From contig JADZAO010000047.1 of assembly GCA_020852535.1 (NCBI GenBank), forward strand, positions 1 to 27,038: a stretch of 27,038 nucleotides of DNA, read 5' to 3'. This document shows, in pieces, positions 23,405 through 27,038 of the stretch; the first letter of the stretch is position 1, and every line of letters starts with the position of its first letter. The notes below the pieces were generated by a model, which was not told where the DNA came from, did not search any database, and saw only the letters and a list, made by a program, of their open reading frames with translations. The DNA comes from Paracoccaceae bacterium (lineage in GTDB: Bacteria > Pseudomonadota > Alphaproteobacteria > Rhodobacterales > Rhodobacteraceae). The position numbers were made by a program, and so were the translations under genes.

Positions 23405-24940
23405 ATGACCAACCCAAGCCCAGTTCTGGAACTCGACGGCATCACCAAACGCTTCGGCGCGCTTGTTGCCAACGACAACATCTCATTGTCTCTCGCCAAA
23501 GGCGAAGTGATTGCGCTCTTAGGAGAAAACGGCGCGGGCAAGACCACGCTAATGAACATCCTATTTGGTCATTACGCAGCCGACGCGGGCGGAGTACGTG
23601 TGAACGGCAAACTGCTCCCCTCCGGCACACCTAGGGCTGCTATCGCAGCAGGGGTCGGCATGGTCCACCAGCATTTTACACTGGCGGGAAACCTAACCGT
23701 GCTCGAAAACATCATCATCGGTGCGCAATCTCTCTGGTCAGCCAGCCTCAAAATTAATGCTGCCACTGCTCGCATCCGCGAGATTTCCGCTACCTTCGGC
23801 CTGCCGGTCGATCCCGCAGCTCGCGTGACCGACCTTTCGGTAGGCGAACAGCAGCGCGTCGAAATCCTTAAGGCGCTCTTTCGTGATGCCCGCATCTTAA
23901 TTCTCGACGAGCCGACCGCCGTTCTAGCCCAAGCCGAAGCAGAACAACTCTTCCGCATCCTGCGCAGCATGGCCGAAGGCGGATTGTCGATTATCTTCAT
24001 CAGCCACAAACTACACGAAGTAATGAGCGCCTCCGACCGCGTTGTCGTCCTACGCGGCGGCAAGGTCGTAGCCGAACGCAAAACCGCCGACACAACTCCA
24101 GCCGAACTTGCCGAACTCATGATTGGCCGCGCCGTATCACGACCCAAACGGCAGGCCCATGCCGCAGGCGCACCCATCGTCACCGCACGCAGCCTATCGG
24201 TCAGCCAAGGCGGCGGTATGCACCTTGACTCCGTCGACTTCGACGTAGCTGAGGGTGAAATCCTCGGCATTATAGGCGTCTCGGGCAATGGTCAGGCCAT
24301 GCTAGGCCGCGTGCTTTCAGGCCTAGCCCGTGCCGATGCGGGCACCATCACGTTCCAAGGCCAAGATATCTCGCGCATCACCCCGCGCCAAGCTGTGCGT
24401 CTAGGGCTGGGGCGTATACCCGAAGATCGCCATGCCGAAGGTGTGGTGGGCGATCTTGCCCTATGGGAAAACGCCGTGCTCGAACGCCTACCAGAAATAT
24501 CGCGCTGGGGTTTTGTGAGCCGAGCACTGGCCCGCGAACGCACCGCCGCCCTAATAAGTCGCTTTGACATCCGCGGCGCAACCCCCAACACGCGCACGCG
24601 ACTTCTCTCTGGCGGCAACATGCAAAAGCTTATCCTTGGCCGCAACATTACCGCCAAACCGCGCTTCCTATTGGCCAACCAGCCCACCCGAGGTTTAGAT
24701 GAAGGCGCCATCGCCGCCATCCACTCCGAACTTTTACAAGCCCGAGCTGAAGGGGCCGCCATCTTACTCATCACCGAAGATCTAGACGAGGCCATAGGCT
24801 TGTCCGACCGTCTTCAGTCCATCGTCAAAGGGCGGCTATCCACTCCCATTCCCGCTGAAAAAGCCGATGCCCGCGTCCTCGGCCTGATGATGGCAGGCGT
24901 ATGGACCACAGCACAGCAAGGTGCCAAACATGCAACTTGA
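23405..24940 (+). CDS. ABC transporter ATPase with two nucleotide-binding domains (nucleoside/base importer)
   Basis: The 511-aa cytoplasmic ATPase has tandem ABC domains, as in RbsA/MglA and the nucleoside importers partnered with BMP proteins. Domain 1 has Walker A GENGAGKTT (about residues 40-48), signature LSVGEQQR, Walker B ILILDEPTAVL and switch His in FISHKL. Domain 2 has a degenerate Walker A (GVSGNGQAML, no Lys), signature LLSGGNMQK and an altered Walker B (LLANQPTRGLD, Asn for Asp), so it is probably inactive in hydrolysis, as is usual in this family. AGGG lies five nt before the ATG. The next gene overlaps its end by 11 nt. Confidence 0.93.
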   Translation: MTNPSPVLELDGITKRFGALVANDNISLSLAKGEVIALLGENGAGKTTLMNILFGHYAADAGGVRVNGKLLPSGTPRAAIAAGVGMVHQHFTLAGNLTVLENIIIGAQSLWSASLKINAATARIREISATFGLPVDPAARVTDLSVGEQQRVEILKALFRDARILILDEPTAVLAQAEAEQLFRILRSMAEGGLSIIFISHKLHEVMSASDRVVVLRGGKVVAERKTADTTPAELAELMIGRAVSRPKRQAHAAGAPIVTARSLSVSQGGGMHLDSVDFDVAEGEILGIIGVSGNGQAMLGRVLSGLARADAGTITFQGQDISRITPRQAVRLGLGRIPEDRHAEGVVGDLALWENAVLERLPEISRWGFVSRALARERTAALISRFDIRGATPNTRTRLLSGGNMQKLILGRNITAKPRFLLANQPTRGLDEGAIAAIHSELLQARAEGAAILLITEDLDEAIGLSDRLQSIVKGRLSTPIPAEKADARVLGLMMAGVWTTAQQGAKHAT

Positions 24941-25979
24941 ACGACGCGAGGATATCTCGCTTACCGCCCTGTTCATAGCGCCATTCGCCGCGATCGCTCT
25001 GGCGCTGGTGCTTTGCACAGGCCTGATCGCAATGGCAGGCGTCAGCCCACTGACAGCCTATGCCGAAATGCTACACGGAGCCTTCGGCTCACGTCTGTCA
25101 ATAACCGAAACCTTCACCCGCGCCTCACCACTCATACTGACCGGCCTTGCCGCAGCCGTGGCTTTCCGGGCTCGCCTATGGAATATTGGGGGCGAAGGGC
25201 AGTTCTACATGGGAGCTCTCGTCACGGCCGCCTTGGGCCATTCGATCGTGACCGCGCTGCCGCTGCCACTTGCATGGTTGGTGCTGGCGATAGCAGGCAT
25301 GGCAGCAGGGGCAATGATGCTTCTAATTCCCACGATCTTGCGCCTGCGCTTCGGCGTGGACGAAGTAGTGACAACCATGCTCCTAAACTTCGTGGTCATC
25401 CTCTTTATAGGCCTAATGGTTGAAACCGTGCTAAAAGACTCGATGGCCTTTGGCTGGCCACAATCAGTACCGGTCGCCTCGTCCCTACGCCTGCCCAACC
25501 TCGTGCCCCGCTCGCGCCTACATGTCGGGCTAATCCTTGCGGTTCTAGTAGTTCTAGTGGTCTGGCTGGTGCAGGCGCGCACGGTCTTTGGCACCGAAAC
25601 ACGGGCTGCAGGCCTCAACCCACGCGCCGCAGCATTTGCAGGCGTGCCACTGACCACCACGCTAATCAAGGTGGCAGCACTTTCGGGTGGCCTTGCAGGC
25701 CTTGCAGGTGTTATCCAAGTACTTGGTCCGATGGGATACGTCACCACCACTATGTCCCCCGGCTACGGCTATGCAGGCATCGTGGTCGCCATGCTCGCAG
25801 CCCTCCACCCCCTCGGCGTGATAGCAGCCTCACTCTTTGTTGCCACAGTCTTTGTAGGAGCCGATGCCATGAGCCGCACCACCGGCGTGCCCTCTTTCAT
25901 CGCTAATGTCATCATGTCGGTCGCACTCCTTGCCATGTTGACAGCCCTTTTGTTTACAACCTACCGGGTGCGGCGATGA
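24930..25979 (+). CDS. ABC transporter permease 1 (BMP-linked, LivH/RbsC-type)
   Basis: The 349-aa inner-membrane protein of the BPD_transp_2 fold has about nine hydrophobic helices. Family features are FRARLWNIGGEGQFYMGALV near residue 85, the FGVDEVVTTMLLN segment, and the cytoplasmic coupling loop GTETRAAGLNPRAAAFAGV. ATG 24930 has AAGGTG six nt upstream; an in-frame GTG at 24921 would add three residues. The gene overlaps the ATPase by 11 nt and the next permease by four (ATGA), so translation of all three is coupled. It forms the translocation channel with permease 2. Confidence 0.92.
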   Translation: MQLERREDISLTALFIAPFAAIALALVLCTGLIAMAGVSPLTAYAEMLHGAFGSRLSITETFTRASPLILTGLAAAVAFRARLWNIGGEGQFYMGALVTAALGHSIVTALPLPLAWLVLAIAGMAAGAMMLLIPTILRLRFGVDEVVTTMLLNFVVILFIGLMVETVLKDSMAFGWPQSVPVASSLRLPNLVPRSRLHVGLILAVLVVLVVWLVQARTVFGTETRAAGLNPRAAAFAGVPLTTTLIKVAALSGGLAGLAGVIQVLGPMGYVTTTMSPGYGYAGIVVAMLAALHPLGVIAASLFVATVFVGADAMSRTTGVPSFIANVIMSVALLAMLTALLFTTYRVRR

Positions 25980-26917
25980 TCGAAACGCTCGATATTCTAA
26001 CCAACGCCGGCCTCTGGGCCGCGGTATTGCGAATTGCTACACCGCTAATTTTTGGCGTTCTGGGTGCGCTGATTTGCGAAAGGACAGGGGTACTAAACCT
26101 CGGTATAGAAGGCATCATGACGCTAGGCGCAATGACCGGCTGGCTGACCGTATACTGGGGCGGCGATCTTTGGACAGGCCTTGTAATGGCAGTAGTCGCA
26201 GGCATGGTGATAGGCTGGCTTCACGCAATGCTCACCGTACCATTAGGCCTCTCGCAACACGTATCTGGCCTTGGTATCACACTCTTGGCCTCGGCCCTGT
26301 CCTATTATCTCTACCGCCTCTGGGTGCAGGTCGGCGACCTACCGCCCACAATCGAGCCCTTTAGGCCGTGGCCCGTCCCTGTCCTCTCCTCTATCCCATT
26401 TTTAGGCACGGCGCTCTTCAACCAAATGCCCCCCACCTACCTCGCACTCGCAATGGTCGTTCTGGTTACGTGGGTGCTAAACCACACTCCCCTCGGGCTT
26501 GCGCTACGCATGACCGGCGAAAACCCCCACGCGGTCGAAGCACAAGGCCTAAATCCAATCCGCATTCGCATCTGGACAGTCATGATCGGATCGGGACTAA
26601 TGGCGCTTGGCGGAGCTTTCCTAACCACAGGTGCATTCAACAGTTTCTTCCCAGAGATGGTGCAAGGACGCGGTTGGATCTGCATCGCGATCGTAGTCTT
26701 CGCCTCATGGCGACCAGGCAAGGCTCTACTCGGCGCAATCCTATTTGCCCTGTTTGACGCCTTCCAGCTGCGCCTGCAAAACTCGATCGAAGGTATTCCC
26801 TACCAATTGTTCCTGATGGCACCCTACCTTCTGTCAATTCTTGCTCTAATCCTCGTCGCCCGCCGCGCCCGCGTACCCGAAGCGCTCATGCAGCCTTATC
26901 GACGCGGCGAGCGCTGA
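25976..26917 (+). CDS. ABC transporter permease 2 (BMP-linked, LivM/RbsC-type)
   Basis: The 313-aa integral membrane protein is the second permease of the importer. It has about eight to nine helices, the family signature RTGVLNLGIEGIMTLGAMTG near residue 36, and the coupling-loop segment ALRMTGENPHAVEAQGLNPIRIR. QGRGWICIAIVVFASWRPG near residue 230 is also typical of this subunit. Its ATG overlaps the stop of permease 1 (ATGA). It is the last recognisable gene of the codA operon. Confidence 0.92.
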   Translation: MIETLDILTNAGLWAAVLRIATPLIFGVLGALICERTGVLNLGIEGIMTLGAMTGWLTVYWGGDLWTGLVMAVVAGMVIGWLHAMLTVPLGLSQHVSGLGITLLASALSYYLYRLWVQVGDLPPTIEPFRPWPVPVLSSIPFLGTALFNQMPPTYLALAMVVLVTWVLNHTPLGLALRMTGENPHAVEAQGLNPIRIRIWTVMIGSGLMALGGAFLTTGAFNSFFPEMVQGRGWICIAIVVFASWRPGKALLGAILFALFDAFQLRLQNSIEGIPYQLFLMAPYLLSILALILVARRARVPEALMQPYRRGER

Positions 26918-26925
26918 GACAAAAT

Positions 26926-26945
26926 CTTGGATCAAATACTCCAAG
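26926..26945 (+). other. Hairpin after the permease operon
   Basis: CTTGGA (26926-26931) pairs with TCCAAG (26940-26945) across an 8-nt loop, eight nt past the last stop. It is followed by GTTTGTAG rather than a T-run, so it is at best a weak terminator or an mRNA 3'-end stabilising stem. The remaining bases to 27038 contain no gene I can see. Confidence 0.35.
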
Positions 26946-27038
26946 GTTTGTAGCAAAACACCTCATCCACTGCCACTAACCCGCTATCAACGTTGAAAGA
27001 ATCTTCTTGACATTGTCACTATCCCAATGTGCGTCTCC

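Noticed and set aside
24240..24720. Second ATPase domain as a damaged gene segment
   Set aside because: Loss of the Walker A lysine and the Walker B aspartate in the second domain is usual for this BMP/ribose-type ATPase family, and the frame is intact.

Overview
This window looks like a chromosomal segment of an alphaproteobacterium of the Rhodobacterales (Roseobacter-type). The reasons are the 16S rRNA 5' end, the style of CtaD, ParE, RpoD, LeuB and LeuD, a ctaD gene standing apart from the other cytochrome oxidase genes, and moderate GC with C-rich third positions on the + strand. No phage, transposase, CRISPR array or integrase was seen. Most of the window is housekeeping sequence.

Layout. 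(1) 1-960: the 5' end of a 16S rRNA gene on the - strand, cut by the window edge, with its leader, a boxA-like site and a candidate rrn promoter. Upstream of these lie a very AT-rich, G-poor island and tRNA-Leu(GAG). (2) 1197-7404, + strand: lipB (octanoyltransferase), ctaD (aa3 oxidase subunit I, with a perfect FNR/FixK-type box upstream and a strong terminator downstream), carA, and parE (topoisomerase IV subunit B). (3) 7622-11717, - strand: dnaG then rpoD, the primase/sigma-70 pair. dnaG has a promoter whose predicted start is the ATG itself, and rpoD has its own internal promoter. (4) 11886-12864: a small unknown ORF overlapping a YaiI/YqxD-family gene, an orphan + strand promoter, and tRNA-Pro(CGG) on the - strand. 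(5) 12932-17271, - strand: a DMT/EamA permease and leuB, leuD and leuC (transcribed leuC-leuD-leuB), preceded by a leader with a well-formed intrinsic terminator and a candidate Leu/Phe-rich leader peptide. (6) 17892-20144, - strand: rnr (RNase R). (7) 20266-20580: a decayed AT-rich gene remnant. (8) 20736-26917, + strand: cytosine deaminase (codA), a BMP-family substrate-binding protein, a double ABC ATPase and two overlapping permease genes. This is a probable pyrimidine-base (cytosine or a relative) uptake and deamination operon.

The + strand is poor in G and T almost throughout, whichever strand carries the gene. That suggests it is the lagging strand and that the fork moves toward lower coordinates, co-directional with 16S, dnaG-rpoD, leu and rnr.

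No clear new defence or mobile system was found. The observations most worth checking are the leuCDB leader, the codA-BMP transporter cassette, the FNR box at ctaD, the orphan promoter near tRNA-Pro and the possibly leaderless dnaG transcript. All functional calls come from reading motifs in the sequence; no database search was run.
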